The notes beneath the pieces are model-generated. The model saw only the letters and a program-made list of their open reading frames with translations, was not told the DNA's origin and made no database searches. Of a DNA stretch of 64,000 nucleotides, positions 1-11,120 are shown one piece after another. A program made the translations under genes and the position numbers. Numbering within the stretch: the stretch's first letter is position 1; each line of letters begins with the position of its first letter. Source of the DNA: Vermamoeba vermiformis (lineage: Eukaryota > Tubulinea > Echinamoebida); the NCBI GenBank assembly GCA_045837725.1, contig JBEWZL010000101.1, positions 248,001-312,000 of the forward strand, written 5' to 3'.

Positions 1-2348
1 GGTCTTGGCGGGTGTTTTTTTCTTTTCTTTGGGCTCATCGTCTTCATCACCATTCTCTTCAATGTCCTCTTCTTCACCTTGCTCCTCTTCTTCTTTCGGA
101 TCCGAACTAAAATGAAAAATTAGAACATGAACTGCGACAAAAAGGGCACTACTTACTCGACAATAATTGACTTGGAGACAATTAAATCGAACTCCTTGAG
201 GTTCGTAGCGTTCTCAGGGTCTTTGTCGTCTCTGATTTTAACAATTCTCGGGAATCGAATTGACACTGCATTAGCGGTGTGCTTGATTGATCGAGAGAAA
301 CTCGTGCCTCGAATTTCAAACACAAATGATCTGTGCAAGGTTAGACTTAATAAAACATCTTCTAGCTACTCACTTTAGCGGGTCTTTCACGACGTAATCA
401 GGGGCCAGTGTTGAGTTGCAATCGAGCCAATAGGGCACTTTATCTGCTTGGCGCTCAATCTTCTCGAGATCAAATTTGTTTTGAATGTCTTTGAGTGTTT
501 TCAGATCAAATCCACTGCCTGCCTTGCACACTGTCTTCCACTGCCCAGATTTCTCGTCAAATGTGGCCATTAAGAAAGTCGATAACAAGCCGGCCTAGTC
601 ACTGAATTAGATTCACTCATCGTGCAAATAATCAGCACGTACCTTGTTGCCCTTGCCATAATACAGACCAACTACTACAAGGTCTACTGAATCAGCCATG
701 GCACCGCCCTCCAAGTAGTCCTATTTGTCGTTAATAAGGACGTTATGGTAATGACAGCCTGTACCTTTTTCAATTTGAGCCAGTGTCGCATGTTGGGTTT
801 GTAAATGCCCTTGGTATCTTTGATCACGAGACCTTCAAGGCCATCAGCCATCACACGGCGCATCTCCTTGTCGACTTCTTCAGCTTTAGTGGCCTCGACG
901 TACTCGCCGATTTCAATTCTGTCTTGGATAACTTTGACATTTTCAGCCAACAACTTCTTTCTCTTGTCGAGGGGTGTATCGATCAAGGACTCGCCGTTGA
1001 GGTACAGAATATCGAAGGCAAAGAAACAGATCGTTGCATTGGTGAATTTCTTCTTTTTGTTCTTGCCGATGGTACCAAACGGCAGCGGTTGATGCTTGAC
1101 TGTGTCCATCAACAGAATTTCACCGTCGAGAATAATCGTCTCTGCTTCAACAGCCTGAGGAAGGGACTCACGGACCTCTTCTACTTTGTCTTCTTTTACT
1201 GGCTTCAAATTACGCGAATAAAATGCCAGTTCGTCGCCGTTCTTGTGGATTTGCACACGTTCACCATCGTATTTGATTTCAACGTACATTCCATTCTTGC
1301 ATCGCTTCACGCACTCCTCGGCACCGTCACAAGGCCTATAGTATATTAGATCGGTAATAATAACGTGGTGAGTGATACGTACTTGGCCAACATGGGCTTG
1401 ATCGGTGACATGACACTCGTGCCCACGCTGAATCCTTTCTTAAGCGCTGGCTTCTTTTTCTTTCCGTTGCCTCCCTCTTCATCCTCTTCGTTATCGTCAT
1501 TATTGTTGTTATTCTCTTCGTCATCAAGTTCTTGTTTTTGAACTTTTTCTATGACTTTCTTCAAGTTATGTGAGTGCGTGTACGCTGAAATAATGTTAGT
1601 CAACAGGTATGTGAATAGAAAGCGAGACCTACCATCGAAAGCCTTTGGATGGAGGGCATTCAGTACGAATTTTGAACCAATATTGATCTTCAAATCGTGT
1701 GCCATGATTTTGCAGATGAACTTCAGATCCACTAAGAGACGTTAGCTATTGAGCATTGTGATGCGAAAATATCTTACTTGACGTGCACTTAGGTAAGAAT
1801 TTAGCGAAGTGGTGGACTTGATCGTCTTCTTTCGTTATTTTGGTCAATTCCTGGAATAATTGTTAGTGGTTGCTCGCTGTAGCTGCAATCGTACCTCTAA
1901 CCATGTATCAACTTCTTTCAATGTAATTGTACTTCTTTTTGCACTAGTCTCGCTTTCTTCGAAGAACTGCAAAATTGAATTAGAGAAAAATCGGGCAGAT
2001 CAGCGTTACAAGATAATTTTAAATAAATCAGAAAATTACCTTCTTAGCAGTTTCGGTAAAATCACCGTTAGAAAGATCGGTCACCATGTCAGCGTGATTA
2101 CTTTTCCAGATTCGTGACAGAACTTTGACGAGTTGCTTCTCTTTCATGTTGTATACTCTCTTATCATCTTTGCAGCATAAAAGCTTGCATAATAAATATA
2201 AATCTAATTTATCGTGATTTTTAATAAATGTCTTAACGATGTTCGTCTTGTTGTTGTAAGATGGCTCTTTCTCGATCTCTTTACATAATGTAATGAAGTC
2301 ATAGAACGTTCCTGAGCCGTCTGCGTTAGTTGCTTTGTTGTTGCTCAT
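1..2348 (-). CDS. LIG3: ATP-dependent DNA ligase III (3' end beyond window)
   Basis: Seals nicks in DNA during single-strand-break repair in nucleus and mitochondria. Reading right to left from the ATG at 2346-2348, short exons give an N-terminal helical ligase domain, then an acidic Asn/Glu linker (about 1480-1530), then the nucleotidyltransferase core with the AMP-accepting lysine in EIKYDGERVQIHK (about 1260), DGEILL (about 1120) and GLEGLVIKD (about 830). The OB-fold follows (KDYLEGGAMADSVDLVVVG near 700; SIRFPRIVKIRDDKD near 230). The order and motifs match animal ligase III rather than I or IV. A charged tail runs off the left edge, so any C-terminal BRCT domain is not visible. No PARP-type zinc finger precedes the ligase domain, unlike vertebrate nuclear LIG3. 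Family call firm; exon ends approximate. Confidence 0.93.
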
Positions 2349-2704
2349 TTTGGGTTTGGTTAAGTAAATGAAAATGTGCCGCTAAGTTCTGTTTTCGGTT
2401 GAAACGCACGTGTTTTCCGCTGGACAAGAGCAAACTCTTGATAGCTTGCCGATAACAGTAATTGGATTAATAAATTACGTTTGGTGTCACTCGATAACCA
2501 ACTGCGCTTGAAAGACTAATAAACCTGAGAAAATATAACAGATGCAGAAGTGTCACATGAATTAGGCGAGTAAACGCACTAGTAGGTTGAAACTTGGAAA
2601 TTATTGGCAAATATCCAACCGATGACGTCACCAGACTTCAAAAATCACGTGACGGAACATAGATAAATCCAATTCCGTCGCTGAACATTCCTCACAACTT
2701 TTTG
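2349..2704. promoter_or_regulatory. Divergent promoter region between LIG3 and LYPLA
   Basis: The 356 bp between two divergent start codons hold no ORF of note. Directly visible are a perfect CRE/ATF palindrome TGACGTCA at 2623-2630, an E-box-type TCACGTGAC at 2645-2653 and another CACGTG near 2407. The first two lie 52-82 bp upstream of the LYPLA ATG. Binding by bZIP or bHLH-ZIP factors is inferred from the motifs only. Confidence 0.5.
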
Positions 2705-3543
2705 ATGAAGCTATCCACGAAGCTACTCTTTGTATTCTCAATTGCCATGTCGCAAGCACTCAAAACCACTATTTTACCAGCAGATCGCCCTTCAGCGGCT
2801 GTCATTTTCCTTCACGGACTCGGCGGAACTGGAGCAAATTACGAAAGCTTAATTAGACCATTATCACCTATGCTACCACACGTCAAATTCATTCTGCCAC
2901 AAGCGTAAGTCAAGCGATCTTCTGAAAAAATTGAAAATTTTCTGACGCAACATTATTCGACAGACCTGTGAGACACATGACTATCTATAATAGCAAAGTT
3001 CCATCGTGGTACGATATTAAGGGCTTCAGTATTGACCATTTGGAGGACGAAGAAGGCATTAAGGAAAGTGCCAAAAAAAGTAAGAATTCTCGGGGTCTGC
3101 AATTATTGAACTATTAATAACTAATTATCCTGGTAGTTCACGACATAATCGAGGGTGAAATTAAGAAGGGCTTACCTTCAGATAGAATTATTGTTGCCGG
3201 AGGCAGTCAAGGTGGGGCGGTGGCCTTGTACGCAGGTCTAACCTACGACAAGCCATTGGCTGGCATTGTGGCCGTCAGCACTTATCTTCCTCTGCATAAG
3301 AACTTCCCTGCCGCACTATCAGATGCGAACAAAGCCACGCCCGTGTTGATGTGCCACGGCGACGCAGACAACGTTGTGCGACCAGAGTGGGGCAAGATGT
3401 CGTACGAAATTCTCAACAAGGTCCACTCCAACATCAAATTCAAGTCGTATCCTGGCGTTGGTCACCAAATTTCATTTGACATTATTGGTGACGTTGTTGG
3501 ATTCGTTGCTAAATACGCAAAGGCAAATTCGCAACAATCATAA
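2705..3543 (+). CDS. Acyl-protein thioesterase / lysophospholipase family hydrolase
   Basis: Alpha/beta hydrolase of the LYPLA (APT1/2) family, which removes palmitate from protein cysteines. Three exons (2705-2904, 2964-3079, 3137-3543) join in frame to 240 residues, a normal length for the family. Visible are the FLHGLGGTG oxyanion-side motif, the nucleophile elbow GGSQGG (catalytic Ser), DADNVV (catalytic Asp) and GVGHQ (catalytic His). The ATG at 2705 is the first in frame after the promoter. The first 18 residues are basic then hydrophobic (KLLFVFSIAMSQA), like a signal peptide or membrane anchor; known APT1/2 start with a short palmitoylated stretch instead. It could therefore act in the secretory route, but the prediction is by eye. 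It converges on D2HGDH with only about 30 bp between stop codons. Confidence 0.9.
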
Positions 3544-3573
3544 TAATATTGTAAATAAATAATACCTTTAATA

Positions 3574-5872
3574 TTATTCGGGCAGCACTTTGTAAGGATT
3601 CATAATGCCGTTCGGGTCGATAACCTTCTTAATAGACTTCATTAATTCAACCATTACTGGTGGCTTGGAGTAGTGGATCAAGTTTGCCTTCATGACTCCT
3701 AAGCCGTGTTCTGCGCTGATACTTCCCTTATGTGACGCTGTAAACTCGTAAACATAAGGCTCTATAATATCTTCAGTCTCGCGATTGTACTGCGGAACCA
3801 TGACGTTCAAATGCAAGTTGGCTGTAAAGACGTCATTAAAAGTCATTTTAAGTGTAAGTAAGACGTACCATCTCCAAGATGTCCGTAGCCGATTACTGTC
3901 GTGTCCTTGTGATTAACAAACTTCTTTTTCATCTCTTCGACAATCGTGTACATCTCTGAGACGGGCAGTGAGATGTCATACTTGTAAACTTTTCCAGCCT
4001 TTCCTAAGGATTCAGGGATGGTTTCGCGCAAGAACCAGAGCGATTTCACCTTGCAGATAAATTTTTAACAAAAACTTCTCGCGTGCGAGGAAATATGCAG
4101 TAATACCTGAGTTTCATCTTGGGCAATGGTTCCGTCGGTAACAATGCCTTCGCCCATTACTTTTTCCAAAAAGTTGCTGACTTTCTAGGGTAAAAGTTAG
4201 CTTCAGACAGGGAAATAAAATTTTGAAGCAAAAAACAAAAAAAAGAAATTGCGCCCGACGGGACTTGAACCCGCAGCCTCCTGGTTCGTAGCCAGACACT
4301 CTACCACTTGAGCCACGAGCGCTTGTTATTTTTAGAGTTCAACTATTTTTTAGTTACCCGTCGTTCACGGAAGAGTACTTGCCTCTTTGTCGTGATCTGC
4401 GTTCGATCCAGAGGTTTCAATCAGTACGTAAAACGGCTTCTTATCCGACAAAGGATCTGCGACGCCCTTGACTGTCAAGACCTAGTCCATACATTAACTC
4501 TCAACGATGTGCAAGTGTCAAACACGACTTACAGTTTCCAGAGATCGTCGATCCAAAAACTCGAACGCGGACAATATCTCGCCAAGCTCCTTTTTTGCTT
4601 CAACAAAAAGTGTTTGTACGCTTGCGAATGTATCCAATGCTAGGAACATCACGTTGATGCTCTAATTTCAGAACGTTAGAGCTGTAAGCGGTGCGAAGAT
4701 CTAGTTACCTTTGGTCTTGGCGGACACAAAATAGCTAACTTTGTAATGATTCCTAATGTGCCTTCGGAGCCAATAAATAACTGCTTAATATCATATCCAG
4801 TGTTATCCTTGCGAAGGACATTGATGTTGTCTAAAACTCGACCGTCTGGCAACACCTGCAGTCCGATTAATGTCCATCTTACAGATATCCATGGATAATA
4901 CGTACAGCTTCTAAACCGAGAATACTTCCGTGCAAAGATCCGTAGCGAAGGAGCCGAATGCCACCAGCATTGGTAGCGGCATTGCCACCAATTTGACAGC
5001 TTCCTTTTGCTCCCAAATCCAACGGGATAATACAGCCCTTGGTCTCAGCGAACTGATCGAGAGTCTGTAGAATAGCACCAGCCTCGCAAACAAGTGTACC
5101 GCTCACCTATACGCTGGTTAAAGTACAGTGCTTACGAAGCCAAGCTTAGTTACCTCATTAAAAGCTACTATTCTGTTCATTCGCTGAAGATTGATCACAA
5201 TCTCATCGTGCACGGGCACACTTCCGCCGACCAATCCTGTGTTTCCTCCTTGAGGCACAACAGCCAACCTGAGTGTAGTGTCAGAACTTGGATCGTGCCA
5301 ATAGGTTCTATACTTACTTTCGTTTGTTGCAATACGCTAAAATTTTAGAGACCTCCTCTGTGGACTTTGGTCGCAAGGCAAGTGAAGTCTGACCCTAAGA
5401 GCACGCGTTATAATTCGCTTCGAATATGCTGACTCGCGTACCTTGTACTTTCCCAACCAGTCTGTGTTGAAAGGTTCTAACTCAAATTTATCTTGAACAA
5501 TGCCGTTCGAATCGACTATGCTTTTGAAGTGGTCGATATCTTCATTGGTTAGCTGAAAAAGTTTCGTTAAACATGCTAGCCGTTACAACATTTAATCGGG
5601 ATTTTTAAAATATTTTGCACGGTGATATAATGTATTGTGATGTATAAAATGATGCTATTTGTTTTATATTAATTTTTCGGGTTCTGAATAATTTCAGACT
5701 TGACATCTGCCCATGTATTTACCTTGGCAAAATCAGCACGTCGCTCCGGTTTCTTAAAGAAGTGTCTTGATATTAATAATGCTGTAGCGGCATGACTTTT
5801 GTCTGATCTGACACAATCCACTACGTGTTTTGCTGCGCGGGATCTTCGGACGATTTTTGATACCAAAAACAT
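3574..5872 (-). CDS. D2HGDH: D-2-hydroxyglutarate dehydrogenase, mitochondrial (FAD-linked)
   Basis: Oxidises D-2-hydroxyglutarate to 2-oxoglutarate in mitochondria, passing electrons to the ETF chain. The start at 5872 gives a short basic leader ([16 protein letters not shown]) suited to mitochondrial import. Exons then spell [13 protein letters not shown], the PCMH-type FAD motif [36 protein letters not shown] and [13 protein letters not shown], followed by the C-terminal GYGHLGDG and [12 protein letters not shown], ending NPYKVLPE. These are D2HGDH rather than LDHD signatures; LDHD is a separate gene at 42.3-44.7 kb. One intron (4185-4382) begins GCAAGT instead of GT and carries a tRNA gene. 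The two exon sides, ending [12 protein letters not shown] and starting [13 protein letters not shown], join cleanly in frame. Confidence 0.93.
4250..4322 (-). tRNA. tRNA-Arg (anticodon ACG)
   Basis: The minus strand folds into a full cloverleaf. A 7-bp acceptor pairs GCGCTCG with CGGGCGC (one G-U), the D stem is GCTC/GAGT, the anticodon stem TCTGG/CCAGG encloses the loop CTACGAA (anticodon ACG, read as ICG, Arg), and the T arm is GCGGG-TTCAAGT-CCCGT. The discriminator base is A. The internal A box (TGGCTCAAGTGG) and B box (GGTTCAAGTCC) are intact and a run of eight T residues follows as a Pol III stop. There is no intron in the tRNA. It sits inside an intron of D2HGDH on the same strand. Confidence 0.96.
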
Positions 5873-5972
5873 TCGTGTTGTGCTTGCTGCTATCAAGTTA
5901 GAACAAATACTTGCTTTCGGTTAGATCTGAAACAAACAAAAATTTCTGTCTGGAAATTTAGTGCATTTTTAT

Positions 5973-8900
5973 TTACAGTTGCGTGACCAAATTATCGACA
6001 ATACGAATGTTGGCTTTGATGATCTTCTTTTGAGACATCTTATACCTCAAAATCAGGCGTTCTCGTACAGAAAGTTCTGATCTGTTTAAACTTTCTGCGT
6101 CATCTTCAATACTAGTTTCATAAGACTCGAGCATGCGATTGAGCATGAATTGCAAGGCCTCGAGAGCCATGCGCTCGTTCTCACTCGAGACGAACATGTC
6201 ATCGTACTCAATCAGAGTCTTGTCGTTGAAGTCTTGGGTCTTGTGGACCCACGCAGTCACTTCTTCACGTGACATGGCACAGATTTTCATCGCAGCTAAT
6301 AACTGCAGCGACATTGTACAACGGTTGAGACGGTGGCTCAAGCTGCAGGCGGAGATTAGTACGTTCTATGAGCGAGCAGTAGCGTCGTACCTGAGCTTGT
6401 ATCTATTCAACAGCTGCAGCTTCTCTTCGCGCAAATCATGGTCAGGCGCAATAGTCAATTCAAACTCAAGCTCATCTTGAATATTGTCGTCGAAGATGAG
6501 ACCGAATTGAATCAAAAGCCACGTGTTATCAAGACCCCCGAAGTTGCTGCTTGCCTGTAGAATTTTTAGGGACGACGGATGTTAATTGTACGACAGGTGA
6601 GCGTACCATGCCAGGCACTGTAGCGACGACGGCAATACGTTGTGTTGCAAAGTCGACGGTAATTCGCACGGGATGAGCTGCGTTGGGTCGAAGTTGATTT
6701 ACAGTTGGGAACAGCACGAGAGTCGATTCATCGGCGTTGTCAGGGTTCAATTGAGCTTGCTCGCCAAACAAGCGCAGTGTACTTTGAGCCCAGAGCCAGC
6801 GGTCAAAAGGCTCGTTGTACGTTTGACTCTCCGCCAAAAGTTCGTTCCTCATCGAGATAATTTGTGCTAAAGTGATTGTAAGTACTTAGGTTAGTACAGT
6901 TAGAGTAATGGCTTACCATGAGCAGGTGTGCCTTCTAACGAGTCGACTTCTTGGTCATTAAAGTTGATGGCCGTGTGATATTCGACACTGCGCAGAAGGT
7001 TGAAGAATGACTCCCACTGCTTGGTGTCTCTGTCTGCAGCATTCGACTCGTCAAATCGAATTCGAATCAAGAACAAACAGATTAACGCATCGTCAGGAAC
7101 GGCAGGCCACCGTGACAAAATATCTTTTCCGATATTCGTTTTGCTGATAGTGGCGCGACAAATCAATCGGTCAAAAGGCACGGAAACAATCTCGCCCTCG
7201 TTCTAAAGCACGTTAGCTTTGATGTGTTAAACGATGGTTGATAACATACCGTGGACCCAAACGAGTTGTTCCAATCATCAGCTTCTTGCTTTACAGACGC
7301 TGCAAGGAACGCACTTTCAAAGGGGTAAAAGTACGGCTGATCACCAATGATTTGAATGAATTCTTTGCGGAGTTCTTTGATCGTGCTCAGTATTGACTCT
7401 AAAATATCGATCTAAAGACGAGTTAAATTAACTGCCAAAAATAGGTTGTGACTTCTTACTTGTTCAGCTCTATAAGTGAGCGCCATTTTGATGTGATAGG
7501 GATGACCATTTGTTGGTAGAGGCACGGTCTAAGATAACGTTAGATTGATCAATGGTATTATTAATCGCACGTACCTCCAACGCCTTTAGTTTGTCCAAGT
7601 GAGTCTGGAACTGACGAATGAGATACGTGTACATTTGTAGCTCGTTCTCCACGGTGATGAATTTGAACTCCTTATTGGTGGATCTGCTGAACACACGATG
7701 CTCGTTCATGTGATCCGTAGCAATATCATCGACTGCAGGTAACAGTGGTTCTCTAGGACTGTGCATCGGTGTCTCAGCTCGTTCATAGTGCTTCTTGTTG
7801 TAAAAATAATATTGTTCGGGGGTCATCAAATACAATCGGGCGGCTTCCATCAATTTCTCGGGAATCTCGCCCTTCTTGATTACATATTTACCGCTAATTA
7901 AGTTGGATTAGTATAGTTTATAAATAGTATTGTATTCGATATCTACCTCAAGCGCTTCTTCCTCAACAACGAAAATTTGTTGCCGACCATCGGATCTTTC
8001 TTCGACAAGCCAATTTTGAGCCAAAACGAGTTGTTGAGATTTCCTTCGATCATGAATCCGTAATTTACAATCAAATGTTCGTTAGATTTCTTGCCGTAAT
8101 TATTCATCACCTGAAAAGTCGCGTCAATGACACCGCCTATGAACCAAATCAATGGCGCACTTACTTGCAGACCTGTTTTTTCAGGTTCATATAATATTTG
8201 AAAGTTGAACTGTTCACTCTCTCTTTCGGCCGAGTAATAGGCCTAAAGGTCACGTTAGTTTGTATTAAATAAGGTCTCATATACAAACGTACTCTAGTAT
8301 TGAAATCATGATTGAAAAAGTCACAAAACGGCACCAAACACGACACTGAAGGTGGATCCTCGTCGCGGTAATAAAATTGCAAGTTGGTGTTTTGCACGAT
8401 AACTTGTCCCGTGCGCACTCCAAATGCTCGTGAGCTGAATAATGAATGGGCCCATATAATTTCTTCGCGAGTCAATGCTGAATCAATCTCTTTCATATTC
8501 AAGTAAATGTATTCAACGAGTTTACGTGATTGTAAAGTCAGATCTGTCATTAATTGTTAGCAAGTCCATTAATGCTATTTAATGATATTCGCGTACCATA
8601 TAAATTAGATCCCTTAACTAATGCTAATTCATCTTCACTCCAATGTAAAACTGAAGTAAACGTTTTCGGCAATAGATCTGTGCGGTTCACACGGTCAATC
8701 CAATAATCATTATCTATTAAATATCGCTAACTGACCCAAATATTTTCGCCAATAAGTATTTGGATTTCTATTCTCTTGAATTAGAAACATGTAGGAAGCA
8801 ATCTGTTCCGAATCCAGCAACAGATCTGAATCATTATCGGCAACTAAGTGCTTTCCTAAGAAATCATGTAAGAAATAAACGGTATTAAACCTTGTCGGTG

Positions 8901-9290
8901 CCTACCTTGCTCTTTATCGTGGGCAAAGAAATCCGGATACCTTGTCACGATTTTATCTCGCAAAGGTTGCGCTTTTTCAGGGTGCAATATCGTGCAAAAT
9001 ATTAAATTGAAGGGAACAGACAACTCTAGCAAGGATTTGTTCTCCTACAGAATTAAAATTAAATTTTTATTGGATGAAGTCGGTTATTTCGTGTCAACTA
9101 ACAAATTTAGGGCGATCATCAATATGATTGTTACCTGTTGGTATTCTTTGAGTTTTTCAGCCGATTCAAACACGAGGCCATATCCACCCTCTTCAGTTTT
9201 CGCAATGGTTAATCCGTTAGGCTTGATCAGACCTTCAGCCGTTACCCATGCTTCAAATTCTTTTAATTTACGCTCGTGCGTCGTTGCCAT
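5973..9290 (-). CDS. Double SETD3/RLSMT-type SET-domain protein
   Basis: Protein related to the SETD3/SETD4/SETD6 and plant Rubisco-methyltransferase group, which methylates lysine or histidine of non-histone proteins. From the ATG at 9290, module 1 has the N-flank FEAWVTAEGLIKPNG, the insert region SRAFGVRTG, the cofactor motif CLVPFCDFFNHDFNTR (NH present), NEHLIVNYGFMIEGN, and a helical substrate-binding part ending HPYHIKMALTYRAEQ. Reading continues without a start or promoter into a second, weaker copy: FESAFLAASVKQEADDW, PDDALICLFLIRIRF, PFDRWLWAQSTLRLFGEQ, LFPTVNQLRPNAAHPV, NTWLLIQFGL, then a helical tail. The second copy lacks the NH pair, so it is probably not an active methyltransferase. 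A split into two genes is possible but nothing at the junction supports it. AATAAA overlaps the stop. Confidence 0.75.
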
Positions 9291-9570
9291 AATCGGGGGT
9301 GCTCAACTACTAAATTTTGATTTTTGGATCCAAAAACTAACATTCAAGCCAGTCGAATTTCAGCACGTGTTAGAGTAACGAAAGTAATGCATGCTAGCCA
9401 TACGATTATAACTGTTCTGGTTGTCGGCGCCCGAAGTAATGAAAGCGAAAACGCGGCAAATCCAAAAAGGAGTTTTTTTAGTACAAAAATAACTGTTTAT
9501 TATTTATAGAAACAATATTCTATTAGCCATCGTAAACTGACAAACAGCTAGAATTACAGATCGAGCTAAA

Positions 9571-9789
9571 TTATTTGCTTCTGCAGGCATTAATAATAGT
9601 GTACAGCAACTGACCAGGCAGGAAAACAGCTCCGATGACGATCATTGCCACTCCACCACCATATCCACCTGGTCCGCAGAGGAAGCCCATACCTTGGATG
9701 CACAGAGAACCGAGGATAATCATAGTCAAGTAGCCGAGAGAGAAGAGGACGGACAGAACGATCGTAATGATAACGGGGGTACTAGGCAT
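9571..9789 (-). CDS. Small two-span membrane protein, unrecognised
   Basis: Single-exon ORF of 72 residues starting at the ATG at 9787-9789 and ending before an AATAAA at about 9500. Residues 5-30 and about 45-66 are hydrophobic, separated by a Gly/Cys loop (FLCGPGGYGGGV); the tail is polar (NACRSK). The pattern suggests a small hairpin membrane protein. It is not clearly PMP3/UPF0057. Good start context, a dedicated poly(A) signal and a clean hydrophobic pattern support a real gene; function unknown. Confidence 0.6.
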   Translation of the reverse strand: MPSTPVIITIVLSVLFSLGYLTMIILGSLCIQGMGFLCGPGGYGGGVAMIVIGAVFLPGQLLYTIINACRSK

Positions 9790-9929
9790 TGTTGATGCTA
9801 CAATTGAGGTATGCTTGTTCGCAATGAGAGATACAGTTTAGATTAAAATATATTGTTGTAACGGCAACGACCCGAAATTTTTGACAATTCCCAAGCATTT
9901 ATCTCCGAACACCTGGTACAACACCTACC

Positions 9930-10951
9930 ATGTCTCAACCAAGCGACTCTGAGTCTGAATTCAAGGAGTTCATCGACCAAATCAATGTCTTGCAGCAAAT
10001 GCAAGGCACGGAGCAAGAAGAACTCAATCAACAACGAAGGATCAACGTCGATCTTATGGAAGATCTACTTAGAGGTGCGTTGAAATAATTTTGATGATGC
10101 CGGCTCATTGTTTATTGAGCAGCTAAACGCAAGTTAGAGGCTAAGATTGCTCAGTACGCGAGGTTGAATTATAGACAGGCGCAATTACAAAAGGACAACC
10201 AAGAACATCAACAGCTTCTCGACACCCTTATTCGAGGTAAACCCATCTGATTTATGGTAATTTTAGAATATTTAATTTCTCATACCGATCAGAGAACGAG
10301 GTTCTGTTAGCGAAAGATATAGATCAACGACATACACTCGAAACGTTGAGGAGAAAGCATCAAGAGGAGTCGTAACTATAATAATAATGGTAAAGCATTG
10401 CTAAGTTTGCCATTCAAGGCGTTTCTATCAGACGCACCTCGAGCGGCTGGATCGACTGTCGCGAATCAAAGAGAGCTATTTAGCATCGCTCGAATGCTCT
10501 CGTCGTCTCAAAGACCTGCAGAAACAACTCTTATTGACCGAAAGCCATGGTAAATTTGGTTAATCGTACTACTGTTCCAGACGCTAATCCGTTACGCGTA
10601 GTTGCTACCTTGCTCAACGAAGAGAACGCGCTTGACAATCAAATAGCTACTATTGCGGTTGAATATGAAGATGAACGAAGACTGATGAGTCAAGCTGCTG
10701 AACTGAATGCCGTGGTGGAGCGTTTGAACGACCGTGTAACGAAGGCGAGAGAAGAGCTTCAAGCTGCTCAAACTCAAGCTGGTGAGGTGTCTGCTATGCA
10801 CCGCGAAGACTACAGCAGTACTATGACCGAGGTCATTCAGTTAGATCGCGAGAGCCAGCAGCTAGAGTCCTTGTTAGAGAAGGAACGCATGGAGGCTGAG
10901 GCACTCAAATTTGAGCTCTCGGAGTACGACAAACAGATGCTCGTCGATTAA
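9930..10951 (+). CDS. Coiled-coil protein, unrecognised
   Basis: Spliced gene of about five exons with short introns (for example near 10075-10121, 10235-10293, 10375-10424 and 10550-10580). The product, about 290 residues, begins MSQPSDSESEFKEFIDQ and is almost all heptad-like coiled coil: LRAAKRKLEAKIAQYARLN, HTLETLRRKHQEES, FYQTHLERLDRLSRIKESYL, and a long last exon RVTKAREELQAAQTQ to KFELSEYDKQMLVD. No enzymatic motif is visible. Such proteins are usually centrosomal, cytoskeletal or scaffold components, but no family was recognised. The third acceptor was chosen because it alone keeps the coiled-coil frame open. Confidence 0.65.
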
Positions 10952-11120
10952 CTCCCTATCATGTACATAATTGACTTCGATCCATGTCGCACTGCATGCG
11001 TCCCGCGCGGTAGCCTCGTTCATGAATAAAAGTCTATAAATAGTCGTGTTTTTTGGTGCACGAGCGGTTTTTTAATTTTTTTATTCCCATTTTCATAAAC
11101 AACGTAACACTAAAGTCGCC

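Noticed and set aside
783-1349. 188-codon plus-strand ORF
   Set aside because: Antisense of the ligase III catalytic exon; no own splice sites, start context or domain.
5669-5896. Separate 75-residue gene upstream of D2HGDH
   Set aside because: A donor at AAG-GTAAAT joins RRADFAK to LTNEDIDHF in frame, so it is the first D2HGDH exon; the rest of the ORF is intron.
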